DNA from: a virus
IMG/VR virus record: IMGVR_UViG_3300043540_000428
Span: 1 to 38,823 of that record
Length of the DNA stretch: 38,823 nt
Strand: one strand, 5' to 3'
A program made the position numbers and the translations under genes. The notes under the pieces are model-generated. The model had not been told where the DNA came from and made no database searches. It saw nothing but the letters and a program-made list of their open reading frames with translations. Position 1 is the stretch's first letter. Each line of letters begins with the position of its first letter. This document shows, piece after piece, positions 23,716 to 30,692 of this stretch.

Positions 23716-24165
23716 CTATAGGGACCAGCACCACACAGTGAGAGGAATAGAGCTGTCCTCAACCAAGGGTAGCAGATCCTGGAGAATTCCCCTGGCGGAC
23801 CCCTCTTGGGTGCATACGAGGTGCGTACGCACCCACACGGGAGACGTTGCGTAGAGGACGCTGACCGATGCCTTAGCGAGATCTTGGCTGATGGCGAGAA
23901 TAGGGTACGCCAGGCTCACTTGGAGAGCCCCAAATTGGGGGTACTGCCTTCCCATGGCGAGATGATAAACGGGTCCAACGGGCTTGCTCTCTCCAATGTC
24001 CTCCAGGATACCCGGGTACATGAGACCCACTTCATTCTCTTTCCCCAGGAAGAACTTGACGCTGTTCAGAGGCCTCAAGGGGCAGACGGAGGCTGTAAAG
24101 AGCACCCGTTCCCCCTCTGGAGGGGAGGCAATGAGTTCCAGCGGGCTTTCCATACGGAGGTCCAT
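23716..24165 (-). CDS. Hypothetical protein, 149 aa
   Basis: ATG at 24165, four bases after the previous stop, with GAGG upstream. Beta-rich (GERVLFTASVCPLRPLNSVK, VGPVYHLAMGRQYPQ), with no catalytic residues evident. The plus-strand frame over it is longer but has no ribosome-binding site and lies against the direction of every neighbour. Confidence 0.5.
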   Translation of the reverse strand: MDLRMESPLELIASPPEGERVLFTASVCPLRPLNSVKFFLGKENEVGLMYPGILEDIGESKPVGPVYHLAMGRQYPQFGALQVSLAYPILAISQDLAKASVSVLYATSPVWVRTHLVCTQEGSARGILQDLLPLVEDSSIPLTVWCWSL

Positions 24166-24168
24166 GCT

Positions 24169-24393
24169 CTAGGACCTCAGGAGAGAGAGCATCCTCTCCG
24201 GCGTAAGGGCCTCTCCCCCCAGCTTCTCCCAGAGGAGCAGGAGAGCGGAGTAAGCCATAGACACATCCTCCTGGGTACCCTGGAGGGAGAGATTCACCCT
24301 CCCAAATAGCAGCGTGTTCTGGGGATCGTCTAGTATCCGGGAGGCCACGGGGCCAACCCAACTCTGCGGGGGCAAACCGTTAGGGTTATCCAT
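24169..24393 (-). CDS. Small hypothetical protein, 74 aa
   Basis: ATG at 24393 with GGAG six bases upstream and an eight-base overlap with the glycosyltransferase. It has a Pro-rich start and a helical centre (DVSMAYSALLLLWEKLGGEA) that is too short and charged at its ends to be a confident membrane span. Function unknown. Confidence 0.55.
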   Translation of the reverse strand: MDNPNGLPPQSWVGPVASRILDDPQNTLLFGRVNLSLQGTQEDVSMAYSALLLLWEKLGGEALTPERMLSLLRS

Positions 24394-25531
24394 TCGCCAC
24401 TCCTACATTCTGGTATTTCTGTGCCAGATTGGTTCTGTTCAGGGGCTTGGACAGCACGTCCTTGTACACCTCCAACCACTCTCCGCAGTGCTGGGAGAAC
24501 CGGCACTGGGATAGAATTGCCTGCTGGTACAAGGTAGCCCTGCGAAGGCACTCAGCCGGGTCGGAGATCGCCTCCTTCAGAGCCTCATACCAGCAACTTT
24601 CCGTGTTTTTCTGTACCCATCCCGCGAGGTCCTTCACTCCAATCTGCTTCAGAGGCGCATAGGCTGGGGAATCCTGGAGGATAGGGTAGTATCCCCAGGC
24701 CCCGTACTCCAGCCCCTTGAGCCAGCTTTTTGAGTGGTTGAATGTACTGTCATTCAGGGGTGCTATGGCGATTTGGGCTGGAAGGTGGGACATGAGCCAG
24801 TAGTATTGAGGAACGTACTGTGTAGGGGGATAAAAATCCAACCGCCCAGCAGGAAAATTGGGCAGCTCCCGGTGCGGGGCCCCTACGTAGACGAAGACAA
24901 TACGGGAGTCCTCCGACATCAACCTCTGGATGGCCCGGAAGGAGGGGATCAGCTCATCCTGGTGGCTATGGGATCCGGACCAGAGAATCCGAATCGTTTT
25001 CCTGGGGGGATCAGGAGGGGGATAGGAGGACAGAATGGAGTCGTCAATATAATTGGGTAAAACGTAGACCCTTGGATTGTACTTCCGGAGTACTGCGGCT
25101 AGGGGCTCGCAGGGGACTGTAATGGCATCAACGGCCCGGTAAAAGTCGGCAAGGGCGGTCCTGGTCGGCAAGTAATTCATACCTGGAGCTAACTTTCCGT
25201 CCCGTCTATCCTGCTGCCGTTTGGCCTCTATCGACCCTGAGTGGTACACCTCATAGCTGGGATTATCCGGTGTCAGTGCCCACATGTTGTCGTCCAGCTC
25301 CCCCACAACAGGAATTCCCAGTGTGTGCTTAGCCTCAATGAGACCGAAGACAGAAGGGCTGTACTGCCTCTGGATGACACAGATATCTTCCATGTGGGTA
25401 TAGAGGAGCGGGTCTGTCAGCAGACCCAGTGCACCCACAGCCAGCTTCTTCCACACAAGGAAACGGTGAGGAACCTCCATCCTGTAGTAGGCGCAGGCAT
25501 TCATATCTGATTTTGAGAAGTAGATATTCAC
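24386..25531 (-). CDS. GT-B glycosyltransferase (GT4-like)
   Basis: 381 aa. GTG at 25531 overlaps the stop of the upstream glycosyltransferase (GTGA). The N-terminal domain has CAYYRMEVPHRF and GELDDNMW. The C-terminal domain begins at about residue 185 with TIRILWSGSHSHQDEL. It includes the nucleotide-sugar site pattern IAIAPLNDSTFNHSKSWLKG followed by LEYGAWG, the usual Lys...Glu region of GT-B enzymes. It would transfer a sugar from an activated donor. In a phage this could modify virion proteins, DNA or host surface glycans. The second glycosyltransferase next door suggests sequential addition. The fold is confident; the donor and target are unknown. Confidence 0.8.
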   Translation of the reverse strand: MNIYFSKSDMNACAYYRMEVPHRFLVWKKLAVGALGLLTDPLLYTHMEDICVIQRQYSPSVFGLIEAKHTLGIPVVGELDDNMWALTPDNPSYEVYHSGSIEAKRQQDRRDGKLAPGMNYLPTRTALADFYRAVDAITVPCEPLAAVLRKYNPRVYVLPNYIDDSILSSYPPPDPPRKTIRILWSGSHSHQDELIPSFRAIQRLMSEDSRIVFVYVGAPHRELPNFPAGRLDFYPPTQYVPQYYWLMSHLPAQIAIAPLNDSTFNHSKSWLKGLEYGAWGYYPILQDSPAYAPLKQIGVKDLAGWVQKNTESCWYEALKEAISDPAECLRRATLYQQAILSQCRFSQHCGEWLEVYKDVLSKPLNRTNLAQKYQNVGVANG

Positions 25532-26274
25532 TGGCCACTCTCCCTGTAGTAGTGGCAGAGAGAGTACTCCCTGTGGTTAGGAGTCACAGACCCCGCCCAC
25601 TGCTCAGACCAGACCCCAGGCACCTGTCCCAGTTTCCACCCGTAGCACTGGAGCCGCACTGCAAGCTCAACATCCAGGAAGAGATGCTTGATGGTGGTTT
25701 CAAATCCACCAATCTGCTCCAGAGCACTTCTCCGTGCCACCCAGGCTCCCCCCTGCACATGGATATGGTGATTGGCCTCCTCATGGATAGCCATTCGGTC
25801 AAAGTGCCCCTCCAGCAGGGGAAGATAATCCGGGATGGGCTTCTGGCTTGGCGGCTGTCCGGTCGCCACAGACTGGTAGTAGTAGAGACCAGCCTGCTCC
25901 CTGACATGGCCCACCAGAGCCATCTTTGGGTCGGAGTTCAAGACATCTAGGGCATCCTGAATCCAGGATGGCCTGTTAATCTCAGTATGGATTGAGCATA
26001 GGTAGGCAATAAAGGGAGCGGAGGTCCGTTCCAGCAATTGCTGGGAGGCTCCGCAACAGTAGAGATTCTGGGCACTGACGTAGAGTGTGTCCTCAGGGTG
26101 CATGAGGCTACTCAGTCGCTCTGCAACAGACTCATCGCAGGAGTTGTCCCAAACTGAAATCTTATAAGGAATACCGCAGGACCGGATTTGCTCCAAGAGA
26201 GAGGGAATCCTATCCAATTTTTTGTAGGTAACTAGCCAGAAGTCCACAACAGGACCAGTCCCGGAATCACTCAT
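25528..26274 (-). CDS. GT-A glycosyltransferase (GT2-like)
   Basis: 248 aa from the ATG at 26274, which follows GGGGAG. The frame extends to 26409, but that part overlaps another small gene. The fold starts with VVDFWLVTYKKLDRIPSLLE and VWDNSCDES, as in GT2 enzymes. A later GAWVARRSALEQIGGF and FLDVELAVRLQCYGWK match the acceptor side. At the usual metal-binding position the sequence reads AYLCSIHTEI rather than a clear DxD, so catalysis may use different residues or be weak. It is the first enzyme of the operon that opens at 26466 and is coupled to the GT-B gene. Confidence 0.75.
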   Translation of the reverse strand: MSDSGTGPVVDFWLVTYKKLDRIPSLLEQIRSCGIPYKISVWDNSCDESVAERLSSLMHPEDTLYVSAQNLYCCGASQQLLERTSAPFIAYLCSIHTEINRPSWIQDALDVLNSDPKMALVGHVREQAGLYYYQSVATGQPPSQKPIPDYLPLLEGHFDRMAIHEEANHHIHVQGGAWVARRSALEQIGGFETTIKHLFLDVELAVRLQCYGWKLGQVPGVWSEQWAGSVTPNHREYSLCHYYRESGQ

Positions 26275-26443
26275 TCTTCTCCCCTCCCTCAGAGGATAAC
26301 ACATCGGAAAGGAGCTGGGGGATGAGTGCCTGAAGTTTCTCGGCCCACTCTCTTGTCTCCGCAGGCCCCCCGTTGTAAACGGAATCCCAGAGGTGATCCA
26401 CAGCCTCATCGATCTGAATCATGGTATGTTCCGCTTTCGTCAT
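26267..26443 (-). CDS. Small acidic protein, 58 aa, first gene of glycosyltransferase operon
   Basis: ATG at 26443 with GAGGAG six bases upstream. It encodes a mostly helical acidic protein (MIQIDEAVDHLWDSVYNGG, REWAEKLQALIPQLLSDVLS). Its stop lies inside the GT-A start region, an eight-base overlap. It sits 17 bases behind an extended -10 promoter. The family is unknown; a regulatory or partner role to the glycosyltransferases is possible. Confidence 0.65.
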   Translation of the reverse strand: MTKAEHTMIQIDEAVDHLWDSVYNGGPAETREWAEKLQALIPQLLSDVLSSEGGEKNE

Positions 26444-26460
26444 GATTCTCTCCTCTGTCT

Positions 26461-26469
26461 ATTGTAGCA
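26461..26469 (-). promoter_or_regulatory. Extended -10 promoter (TGCTACAAT) for glycosyltransferase operon
   Basis: On the minus strand TGCTACAAT matches an extended -10 element (TGnTATAAT with one change). It lies between the terminator at 26477-26504 and the 58-aa gene, leaving an untranslated leader of about ten bases. No good -35 is visible, which fits extended -10 promoters. Confidence 0.6.
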
Positions 26470-26476
26470 TAGTGAA

Positions 26477-26504
26477 AAGGGGGGTCCGTAGCCGAACCCC
26501 CCTT
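26477..26504 (-). terminator. Intrinsic terminator after HU-like gene
   Basis: A 9-bp stem (AAGGGGGGT / ACCCCCCTT) with a ten-base loop is followed on the minus strand by TTTT. It lies 27 bases after the HU-like stop and just ahead of the promoter at 26461-26469, a clean transcript boundary. Confidence 0.8.
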
Positions 26505-26530
26505 AGAGAAGGGCAAGTACAAATCAATCG

Positions 26531-26836
26531 TTATTTCGAGGTGTCCTCCTCCCAGTGCCTTAGTTGGGCGGAGAGGCGAACCCGAATGGCCCGGTGGGCT
26601 AATTTATGGACCTTCGTTCCCGTTCTAGGGTTAAAGAAGTCCTTCTCCGGGATATCCACTACCCTGAGATTGACCAGACCCATACGGACGGAATTACCCT
26701 GGTGCAAGGAGCTGATAACCAGACTATTCATCGTTTTGAGGACCCGGTCAACATCGGCCCTCCGGTACCCGGTTTTAAGGGAGATAGCCTTCACCAGATC
26801 TGTCCAGATCAAAACATCAGCCTTGCTCGTAGCCAT
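26531..26836 (-). CDS. HU/IHF-family DNA-bending protein
   Basis: 101 aa, ATG at 26836. It carries the HU pattern: DLVKAISLKTGYRRADVDRV helices, then VRMGLVNLRVVDIPEKDFFN (the usual position of the G-x-G-F-x-V strand) and PRTGTKVHKLAHRAIRVRLS, the arm and C-terminal strand. Length matches HU/IHF (about 90-100 aa). HU-like proteins bend and compact DNA and help replication, recombination or packaging. It ends the upstream operon, before a strong terminator. I am confident of the family, less so of the role. Confidence 0.85.
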   Translation of the reverse strand: MATSKADVLIWTDLVKAISLKTGYRRADVDRVLKTMNSLVISSLHQGNSVRMGLVNLRVVDIPEKDFFNPRTGTKVHKLAHRAIRVRLSAQLRHWEEDTSK

Positions 26837-26842
26837 CTTGAC

Positions 26843-27202
26843 CTACCTTTCTAGAAGCTGTGTGGAGCCTCTCTGCCTACAGGAACCTGCCACACCAGGA
26901 GTTTTGAGATCCTCCTCAACAATGCAGATCTTCCCATTGGAGAAGGAGCAAAATGGGGCTAGTTTATCCATGATTTCTTTCTGGATTTGGGTCACGTTGT
27001 CGGCCAGCTCCTGGACGGTTCTTGCCCGGCTGCCCCTCACCCTCAGATCAAACCAGGCCTGGAGAGCCTTATCCAGGCGGGAAAAATATTGGTATCTCCC
27101 GTCCTGAACCAGAATCCATTGGTTGGAGTCCGCCATCAGCTTGGTTTTTCTGTCCAGCTCAATTTGGATGGAGGACTTTTCCCCTCTTCTTTCCTCTCCC
27201 AT
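26843..27202 (-). CDS. Hypothetical protein, 119 aa
   Basis: ATG at 27202 with a good AAGGAGG. The beta-rich front (SSIQIELDRKTKLMADSNQW, GRYQYFSRLDKALQAWFDLR) suggests a small folded domain. A helical second part (QELADNVTQIQKEIMDKL) follows. No family is named. It is in frame with the HU-like gene, separated by TAG and two codons. Confidence 0.6.
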   Translation of the reverse strand: MGEERRGEKSSIQIELDRKTKLMADSNQWILVQDGRYQYFSRLDKALQAWFDLRVRGSRARTVQELADNVTQIQKEIMDKLAPFCSFSNGKICIVEEDLKTPGVAGSCRQRGSTQLLER

Positions 27203-27205
27203 GTC

Positions 27206-27544
27206 CTACCTCCTTAGAGCAGGAGGGCAGTACAATTCGTAATACTGCCTGTAGAGGGCCTCCCCCTGCTTCTCCTTCTCCACGAATTGGAAGTTTTCTG
27301 CCACATACTTCCCGAAATTCACCGCCCCCTGAGTTGTAGTGTGGGTCTCAATTTGTATCCACTCACTACTGTTCCTTGGATCAGGCTTGGCGCAGGTAAG
27401 GAGATAGGCCAGCGCATCCTCGACGGAGGGAGCCCGAACAAACTTAGCCTCTGAGACAGGGACTGATCCCTCCTCCTGATGGGTAGAGACGAACATGACC
27501 GGAAGATGAGTATCCTTGGGCTTGAATGCCGATAGCATCCTCAC
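27206..27544 (-). CDS. Hypothetical protein, 112 aa
   Basis: I chose GTG at 27544 because GGAGG lies five bases upstream; TTG at 27559 is within the ribosome-binding site and unlikely. Mixed alpha/beta (FKPKDTHLPVMFVSTHQEEG, VEDALAYLLTCAKPDP) with a Tyr-rich C-terminus (GEALYRQYYELYCPP). No motif recognised. A TATACT promoter lies just upstream. Confidence 0.55.
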   Translation of the reverse strand: MRMLSAFKPKDTHLPVMFVSTHQEEGSVPVSEAKFVRAPSVEDALAYLLTCAKPDPRNSSEWIQIETHTTTQGAVNFGKYVAENFQFVEKEKQGEALYRQYYELYCPPALRR

Positions 27545-27563
27545 GGGCTCCTCCAACAAGATG

Positions 27564-27572
27564 AGTATACCA
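27564..27572 (-). promoter_or_regulatory. Extended -10 promoter (TGGTATACT)
   Basis: TGGTATACT on the minus strand lies about 20 bases ahead of the GTG at 27544, in a 47-base gap. The following bases (CATCTTGTTGGAGGA) closely match those after the TATACT at 30486-30491, which suggests a shared promoter type. No -35 is seen. Confidence 0.55.
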
Positions 27573-27591
27573 TAGGCTGGTCCTCACCTTC

Positions 27592-27993
27592 TTAATCGCG
27601 CTGTCCCGTAGGCATCTGTACCCTGCTCTGTGCAAAGTTCATTTTCCTGAGGAGCCTATTCCCTGTTTCCGCCTCTGCGATTTTCGGAGGGGGAAGAGTG
27701 AAGAAGGACTCCACAGTGGCTCTCAGGGCCTCCGGTTTGACCCGAAAGGGGTCTGTCCCTAGAATCCTGTCCGCACAATTGAGACACAGCACCTGACCAA
27801 TAGGTGCTGTATATCCTCTCAGAATCCTGTGCTCCCTATCGTACTGTGAGGGGTATTTCAGGCAGAGGTCCGTTGAGACCCTGTATGCCGTCTCCCACTG
27901 TAGCTGTGTCCCGCAGTGGGCGCATTGATGCCAGACAAAGGCGGTTTTGATTTTTTGGACAGGAACATAGAACCCAATAGGCGGTTTCACCAT
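27592..27993 (-). CDS. Zinc-binding-like protein, 133 aa
   Basis: ATG at 27993 with a good AAGGAGG. Two Cys pairs, CAHC near residue 24 and CLNC near residue 70, flank a region with an additional Cys (CLKYPSQYDREH). This resembles a small zinc ribbon or treble clef. The rest is alpha/beta (TVESFFTLPPPKIAEAE) with a basic Gln-rich tail. The function is unknown; a nucleic-acid binding protein is possible. Confidence 0.6.
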   Translation of the reverse strand: MVKPPIGFYVPVQKIKTAFVWHQCAHCGTQLQWETAYRVSTDLCLKYPSQYDREHRILRGYTAPIGQVLCLNCADRILGTDPFRVKPEALRATVESFFTLPPPKIAEAETGNRLLRKMNFAQSRVQMPTGQRD

Positions 27994-28028
27994 GGTTACC
28001 TCCTTGACCTACTAACTTGACCTACAGT

Positions 28029-28295
28029 CTAAAATGGTATGGGGTACTCAATCCTTTCGTATTCGGTTCTGGGTGTCCTGTAGCACTCCAGCAGCACAGG
28101 CTTGGGGTTTCGTTGGGAGTACCACTGCGACATGGCCCTCAACTGCTCGTCGTCCACAGTGACAACCACAGCAAAACCCCACACATTCAGTTTTCCCCGA
28201 AGGATAGAACCACCGGAGGAGTGGCACGGGCAATCCGAGCCGTATTCCTTCGGGGGGAAGAGAGCTAGGCATCTGGAGCACAGGAGCAGAATCAC
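28029..28295 (-). CDS. Small Cys-rich hypothetical protein, 88 aa
   Basis: I chose GTG at 28295, with GGAGG upstream. The frame is open to 28517 and a TTG at 28484 also has GGGAGG. However, the upstream part contains an element conserved at two other intergenic sites, so it is more likely a leader. Cys residues occur as CSRC and CPCHS, compatible with a zinc site, before a beta-rich part (LNVWGFAVVVTVDDEQLRAM). The family is unknown. Confidence 0.5.
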   Translation of the reverse strand: MILLLCSRCLALFPPKEYGSDCPCHSSGGSILRGKLNVWGFAVVVTVDDEQLRAMSQWYSQRNPKPVLLECYRTPRTEYERIEYPIPF

Positions 28296-28304
28296 CGTTC
28301 CTCC

Positions 28305-28353
28305 AGACTTACACATTCCTGTTCGAACAGGAACAAAGCTGGCTTCCTGCTTC
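28305..28353 (-). repeat. Interspersed inverted-repeat element, copy 1
   Basis: Contains an 18-bp perfect palindrome (TTCCTGTTC/GAACAGGAA at 28316-28333), flanked by GTAAGTCT on the start-codon side and a conserved AGCCAGCTT block on the other. Copies 2 and 3 are at 28751-28796 and 37873-37920. It lies just before the ribosome-binding site of the 88-aa gene. See findings. Confidence 0.75.
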
Positions 28354-28368
28354 GTTGAGGCGGTTTCA

Positions 28369-28388
28369 CGTGCATCGAAAGATGCACG
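28369..28388. repeat. 8-bp inverted repeat with GAAA loop
   Basis: CGTGCATC / GATGCACG closes a GAAA tetraloop on the plus strand (TTTC on the minus strand). It is in the leader upstream of copy 1 of the interspersed element. No T tract follows; it may be an operator or RNA hairpin. Confidence 0.5.
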
Positions 28389-28526
28389 CCAGAGCCTTCC
28401 TCTCCACAGGCTGTCACCGCAGAACTTGCGGCCAGATTTTTCAGGTTCATTGTTCTCTGTACCCATTCCGCATGTATGTTCCAAAGACACCTCCCTATTC
28501 AAACAAGCAACCGGCATGGAAACTGT

Positions 28527-28736
28527 TCAAACCCTCTCATACTCATAACTGGGCTTAATGGTGCTGTTCAGGAAGTGGCCCTTGGACGCGCTCGCCTCCA
28601 TCTGGGAATAGACATCAGGCGGAACATGGAAATAGCGATATACCGCCCCGCCCCGAAACTCCACCTCCAGTGTTTGGGTAAACGGATCGTAGCCCATGGA
28701 GACCAGGTTTGAGGAATTCACAGACACTCTTTCCAT
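28527..28736 (-). CDS. KTSC-domain protein
   Basis: 69 aa, ATG at 28736. Nearly the whole protein is the KTSC pattern: SSNLVSMGYDPFTQTLEVEF, then GGAVYRYFHVPPDVYSQM and SKGHFLNSTIKPSY. KTSC domains are small, often found in phages and next to Lys-tRNA synthetase or RNA-linked genes, and their activity is not settled. The gene follows copy 2 of the interspersed element by 14 bases. The family is confident, the function unknown. Confidence 0.85.
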   Translation of the reverse strand: MERVSVNSSNLVSMGYDPFTQTLEVEFRGGAVYRYFHVPPDVYSQMEASASKGHFLNSTIKPSYEYERV

Positions 28737-28750
28737 GTGATTCCGTCCTA

Positions 28751-28796
28751 AGACTTACACATTCCTGATCACACAGGAATGAAGCTAACTTCTGTC
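28751..28796 (-). repeat. Interspersed inverted-repeat element, copy 2
   Basis: ATTCCTG and CAGGAAT arms with a six-base loop (28761-28780), preceded by AGACTTACAC and followed by GAAGCTAACTT on the plus strand. It sits between the 67-aa gene and the KTSC gene. Confidence 0.75.
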
Positions 28797-28819
28797 TCCG
28801 CCTACGCTGATACCGGCTG

Positions 28820-29023
28820 CTACCGAATGTATCCGTCTTCTCGAAGGTAGAGTGGATTGCTGTTTCTGGGCGCTCCTGGCTCCCGGCACTCGATGACCCA
28901 TCCCATTAGTGTCTCCCCATCCTCGTCCGTGCCCAGCCAACGCCGTATACGGGTGTCCCAGCCGCGCATATCGTCTGCCGTTTCCTCTGCCTCTCGCCGA
29001 GTCCGAAAGAGTAACTTGTCCAC
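28820..29023 (-). CDS. Small hypothetical protein, 67 aa
   Basis: GTG at 29023 with AAAGGAGG upstream. It has a charged helix (RTRREAEETADDMRGWDTRI) and a conserved-looking end (GWVIECR, PLYLREDGYIR). This type of short protein recurs in phages but carries no known function. Its TAG stop is followed in frame by five codons, another TAG and ten codons that end inside copy 2 of the interspersed element. Confidence 0.6.
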   Translation of the reverse strand: MDKLLFRTRREAEETADDMRGWDTRIRRWLGTDEDGETLMGWVIECREPGAPRNSNPLYLREDGYIR

Positions 29024-29110
29024 TCTGTTCCTCCTTTCGCTTTATTACGCAATCTCCGATGAGGCCTCCACCCCATCAAGCAACTAGTGTCTGAATCTGT
29101 GCAAGGCCTC

Positions 29111-29461
29111 CTACGGGAGAACTTCTATTACGGATTTGAGATAAGCCGACTTATCCAGTTCCCGAACCCTATCCAGAAACTCCATCCGGCTCCGCCCGTA
29201 CACGACCTTCCTACGGCCATCAACCCCTTCCTCTACCCAGGACCGGCTTCTCTCATCGTACAGCATGGATTGCACAGAAGGGTGGTTGATGTGCACCCAC
29301 GTCCGGCCCACTCTGGGCTCACCCCGGTATAGTCCCTGATAATTGGGCTCCGGGTCCGGCCTATCCAGGTAGAGTCTCCGGCGCAATTCTCTCCACAGAC
29401 GTTGGGCCTTGTGGAGAGACCTACGGTTTCTAGCTCTGAGGAGGTCAGACCGCCTGGACAT
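29111..29461 (-). CDS. Basic hypothetical protein, 116 aa
   Basis: I chose the ATG at 29461, after AGGA and overlapping the upstream gene by 17 bases. The N-terminal half is strongly basic (SRRSDLLRARNRRSLHKAQR). The second half is alpha/beta (GRTWVHINHPSVQSMLYDER). No recognised motif; nucleic acid binding is possible from charge. Confidence 0.5.
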   Translation of the reverse strand: MSRRSDLLRARNRRSLHKAQRLWRELRRRLYLDRPDPEPNYQGLYRGEPRVGRTWVHINHPSVQSMLYDERSRSWVEEGVDGRRKVVYGRSRMEFLDRVRELDKSAYLKSVIEVLP

Positions 29462-30467
29462 CTGTGTCTTCCTGTACCTCAACCTGTGGGATTGACCACG
29501 GGACCGGGTTATCCCAATCAAACTCCAGCCGGAACCGCTGGGAGGGGTCTCTTCGGATCTGGGTCCGGTCCTGGAGAACCTCCTCCGTCCCCAGGATCAC
29601 CCTCAGCCCAGGGTACTTCAGGCCCTTTCTCTGGTCATAGAACCAGGGCCTCACATCTCCTCGGGCCTTGTGGATAACGGAGTCTTGCCCGAACTGCAAC
29701 TGGAGCTCAACCAACTTCTCCAGCGGAATGTTCCAGACGAGGAAGCTCCGCTCCGGTAGGCCCTCATAGATGCCTTTGGCCGTAATGAACCGGTAACCCA
29801 TTTTCTGCATCACCCGCACGAGGTCCTCTGTCCGTTGCCGGTTGGCTCCCGTCCCAAGTTTGCTCCTCTCCGCAGAGATGATCCCCGCCTCACTGTCCGG
29901 CAAAAAGAGGTACTTGATCTGAATCTGCCTGAGGGCCAGCTTTTGCAGGGCCGCAGACCTAGCCAGAACTGCTACCCTGGACGCAACCGACCGGTAACCC
30001 CCCTTCGATACTTCCTCTGGCCTGGATAGGTTGTACCAACTGGGTTTGGGTATCCGGAAGTCGTTCTCCACGAAGTCATTCCAGGTGAAGGAGATACCCC
30101 TTCCCTCAAAGGAGTCTACGGGGTCAATCCAGTAGATGGAATAGTCCGAGTCCGTCTTGTACTTGTGGGCAAAATCCATCAGGTGATCGCCTACCCTATC
30201 CAGACAGTTATCGGATAAATCTTTGGTCTGGAACCGGCCCTGATTGACCCGGATATAGTTCCCGACGACAACGATTCGAGTGACCGAGACCAGATCATCC
30301 CGCAGTTCCATAGCACCCAGTTCTTTAGGGAGGGGAAGCTTCCCCTCCTGAAAGACACTGATGTGGCTTCCCCATAATCCAGTAGGTACCCAATCACCGG
30401 ATGGAGTAATCCACCCCACTGGGAGTGACGGCCCTTGTGCTCTACGCTTAGTTGCTCTCATGTTCAT
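29445..30467 (-). CDS. DUF3293-like hypothetical protein, 340 aa
   Basis: ATG at 30467 with GGAGG five bases upstream. Residues 1-170 form an unrecognised alpha/beta part (RDDLVSVTRIVVVGNYIRVN, DYSIYWIDPVDSFEGRG). The region around 215-280 reads RVMQKMGYRFITAKGIYEGL, then PERSFLVWNIPLEKLVELQL and FGQDSVIHKA. This resembles DUF3293, in which a SFLV strand precedes an FGQ motif. The C-terminus is acidic. The function of DUF3293 is unknown. The frame is open upstream through 30515 and, past one TAG, into the preceding intergenic stretch, discussed in findings. Confidence 0.55.
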   Translation of the reverse strand: MNMRATKRRAQGPSLPVGWITPSGDWVPTGLWGSHISVFQEGKLPLPKELGAMELRDDLVSVTRIVVVGNYIRVNQGRFQTKDLSDNCLDRVGDHLMDFAHKYKTDSDYSIYWIDPVDSFEGRGISFTWNDFVENDFRIPKPSWYNLSRPEEVSKGGYRSVASRVAVLARSAALQKLALRQIQIKYLFLPDSEAGIISAERSKLGTGANRQRTEDLVRVMQKMGYRFITAKGIYEGLPERSFLVWNIPLEKLVELQLQFGQDSVIHKARGDVRPWFYDQRKGLKYPGLRVILGTEEVLQDRTQIRRDPSQRFRLEFDWDNPVPWSIPQVEVQEDTDVQAV

Positions 30468-30485
30468 CTCGTCCTCCAACAAAAG

Positions 30486-30491
30486 AGTATA
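30486..30491 (-). promoter_or_regulatory. -10 promoter element TATACT
   Basis: TATACT on the minus strand, 18 bases ahead of the ATG at 30467, in GGGTTATACTCTTTTGTTGG. The downstream bases match those after the promoter at 27564-27572. A -35 is not obvious. It lies in a gap that also holds a hairpin (30651-30677) and a 21-codon open frame with a good ribosome-binding site (30535-30600). Confidence 0.5.
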
Positions 30492-30650
30492 ACCCAGGGA
30501 GCAATAGTCTCCCACAAAAATTGTACCCCTCCACCTACTGGGTAGGTACAGTCCACAGCCCCCTGAGAGGGTCTAGGAGCACTGTTTGGTCAAAACCCAT
30601 ACGATCCTCCAGGCCTTACCCGTTTCGTCAAACCTGGTGGCTCTCAGTGC

Positions 30651-30677
30651 GAGGGAGCCCCAGAAAGGGGCCCCCTC
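30651..30677 (-). terminator. Terminator-like hairpin after 284-aa gene
   Basis: On the minus strand GAGGG/GCCCC pairs with GGGGC/CCCTC around a five-base loop, with one mismatch, 16 bases after the stop at 30693. No T tract follows, so strength is uncertain. Confidence 0.45.
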
Positions 30678-30692
30678 GATGGCCCACTCGGC

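Noticed and set aside
23806-24309. 167-codon plus-strand frame
   Set aside because: It overlaps two minus-strand genes with better starts and protein-like composition.
28004-28025. Direct repeat TTGACCTAC twice with four bases between
   Set aside because: A short nine-base repeat in a 35-base gap; probably chance, and no promoter -10 accompanies it.
28316-28333. tRNA T-arm-like GTTCGAA
   Set aside because: The palindrome has a six-base loop and no acceptor, D or anticodon arms; it matches the interspersed element instead.
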